From: an uncultured Taibaiella sp. | GTDB lineage: Bacteria > Bacteroidota > Bacteroidia > Chitinophagales > Chitinophagaceae | NCBI GenBank assembly: GCA_937871155.1 | Contig: CALMXV010000398.1 | Coordinates: forward strand, 1 to 6,628 | Length of the DNA stretch: 6,628 nt | Direction: 5' to 3' | In this document: one piece after another, positions 5,424-6,628 of the stretch | Layout: each line of letters begins with the position of its first letter | Numbering within the stretch: the first letter of the stretch is position 1 | Notes under the pieces: model-generated | Database searches by the model: none | What the model saw: only the letters and a program-made list of their open reading frames with translations | What the model was told of the DNA's origin: nothing | Position numbers and translations under genes: made by a program

Positions 5424-6628
5424 ATGAAACGTTTTTTGATTTTGTTTTTCTTTGGATGTATCGCTACTTCTGTAGTTGCTCAAAAGAAACAATCGTCTTC
5501 GAAAGATTCTTTACAGAATGTTTCGATGGATGAAGTAGTCATCATTTCAGAAAAGAAGTTGACAGAAAAAATGGAAAAGCCTTTAGGCTCTTTGGACAAT
5601 TACTTGGAAAAATCTTCATTGATAAACATGGTTCGAAGAGGTTCTTATGCTTGGGAGCCGTTTATTAATGGAATGGCATCGGAACGAAGCGTCATTACTA
5701 TTGATGGGATGCGCATCTATGCAGCTTGTACCGATAAGATGGATCCGGTTACCTCTTATGTAGAAATTACTAATCTCGCTAAAGCCAATATTCACAGCGG
5801 TTCTTCAGGAAGTATGGGAGGGGCAACTATAGCAGGTAGCTTAGATTTGGTACGTAAGAAAAGTCATTTTGGTGATAAGCAATGGAAGGCAATGTCCTTT
5901 ACAGGATTTGAAACCAATAACCAACAATGGATAGCTGGTGCAGGTATTTCAAGAATCCATCCTAAGTTTTATGTAGATATAGATGCCACTGCAAGAAATG
6001 CCCAAAATTATCATGCAGGCGGTGGTAAAGAAATCAACTATTCACAGTTTACCAAATACAATCTTTCTACCATAGCAGGCTATAAAATAGGCGAACATCA
6101 ACAAGTAGAAGCCTCAGTTATTTATGATCATGCTTTGAATGTAGGCTACCCGGCTTTGCCAATGGATGTGGCTACAGCAAAGGCGTTTATCGGTTCTGTA
6201 GAATATATGAGGCATCATATTACACCGTCAATTTTGCTTTGGAAAACAAAGGTGTATTATAATAAGGTGACCCATGTAATGGATGATACCAAACGCCCTA
6301 TTGTTCCCATCCGAATGGATATGCCCGGCTGGAGCAACACTACCGGCTTTTATTCCATCTTACAAGGAATGATTTCTAATCATACTTGGGATGTTACCTT
6401 GAGTGGTCATCATAATAAGTCACTAGCAGAGATGACAATGTTTGCAAACGACCCTACGCAAAAAGATATGTTTATGTTGACTTGGCCAGGTGTAACTACC
6501 AACTATGGCGATGTCGCAGCTAAAGATGTAATAGCTATTAATGATGATTGGAAAACTACGTGGAGCGCGGGTATTGGGGTGCACAACAATCAAGTTGTAG
6601 AACAGCTAGGGCTGGAGAGTTTGCAGAT
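5424..6628 (+). CDS. TonB-dependent outer membrane receptor, OprC/NosA-like copper receptor (3' partial)
   Basis: The frame is open from ATG 5424 to the window end (401 codons, no stop), so the C-terminal barrel is missing. Residues 1-19 form a signal peptide (MKRFLILFFF...VVA, then QKK). A TonB box-like segment, DEVVIIS (36-42), comes next. The plug follows: 'VITIDGMRIYAACTDKMDP' (90-108), TSY (110-112), then 'ANIHSGSSGSMGGATIAGSLDL' around 121-142. The barrel then begins. There is no SusC-type N-terminal carboxypeptidase-like domain. In the plug, Cys102-x3-Met106 is followed by DP.TSY, as in the OprC/NosA family; in the barrel, His284-Val-Met286 gives an HxM motif 182 residues after Cys102. 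OprC of Pseudomonas binds copper through a CxxxM plus HxM site about 180 residues apart, and NosA is the Pseudomonas stutzeri homologue tied to N2O reductase. Copper import is therefore the best prediction, although overall identity cannot be measured here. Confidence 0.85.
   Translation, partial: MKRFLILFFFGCIATSVVAQKKQSSSKDSLQNVSMDEVVIISEKKLTEKMEKPLGSLDNYLEKSSLINMVRRGSYAWEPFINGMASERSVITIDGMRIYAACTDKMDPVTSYVEITNLAKANIHSGSSGSMGGATIAGSLDLVRKKSHFGDKQWKAMSFTGFETNNQQWIAGAGISRIHPKFYVDIDATARNAQNYHAGGGKEINYSQFTKYNLSTIAGYKIGEHQQVEASVIYDHALNVGYPALPMDVATAKAFIGSVEYMRHHITPSILLWKTKVYYNKVTHVMDDTKRPIVPIRMDMPGWSNTTGFYSILQGMISNHTWDVTLSGHHNKSLAEMTMFANDPTQKDMFMLTWPGVTTNYGDVAAKDVIAINDDWKTTWSAGIGVHNNQVVEQLGLESLQ

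Overview
The window is AT-rich, fully coding on the + strand, and most likely from a Bacteroidota bacterium, probably of the Chitinophagaceae/Sphingobacteriales type. This rests on the family forms seen (a Bacteroidota-style NosL-NosD-NosF-NosY run, a small 'CENK..P..HCNG.C' membrane protein, a FixH/YtkA-like lipoprotein next to a TonB-dependent receptor), the weak Shine-Dalgarno signals and the lack of sigma70-type promoters. The taxon is inferred, not proven.

Region 1 (1-3361) is the distal part of a nitrous oxide reductase (nos) maturation operon. It opens inside a reading frame that encodes the last membrane helix of an integral membrane protein and continues, with no stop, into a NosL copper-chaperone lipoprotein domain with its own lipobox. 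nosD follows after 9 bp, and nosD/nosF/nosY are joined by two 4-bp ATGA overlaps. NosD (periplasmic beta-helix), NosF (ATPase) and NosY (membrane subunit) form the NosDFY ABC complex which, with NosL, supplies copper to the NosZ copper centres. nosZ itself is not in the window and presumably lies upstream.

Region 2 (3424-3813) is a single gene for a group III truncated haemoglobin with the expected haem-pocket residues. It may be cotranscribed with nosY (62-bp gap) and could bind or detoxify NO during denitrification.

Region 3 (3893-6628) looks like a copper acquisition island: a small membrane-anchored Cys protein with a TTG start, a lipoprotein with two FixH/YtkA-like modules rich in Met/His/Cys, a strong hairpin, and a TonB-dependent receptor cut by the window end. 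The receptor carries a CxxxM motif in the plug and an HxM motif in the barrel about 180 residues later. This is the arrangement of the copper ligands of the Pseudomonas OprC/NosA receptor.

Together the genes suggest a copper route from the outer membrane (NosA/OprC-like receptor) through periplasmic lipoproteins to NosL/NosDFY and NosZ. No RNA genes, mobile elements, CRISPR arrays or long repeats were seen. The longest non-coding gap is 155 bp.
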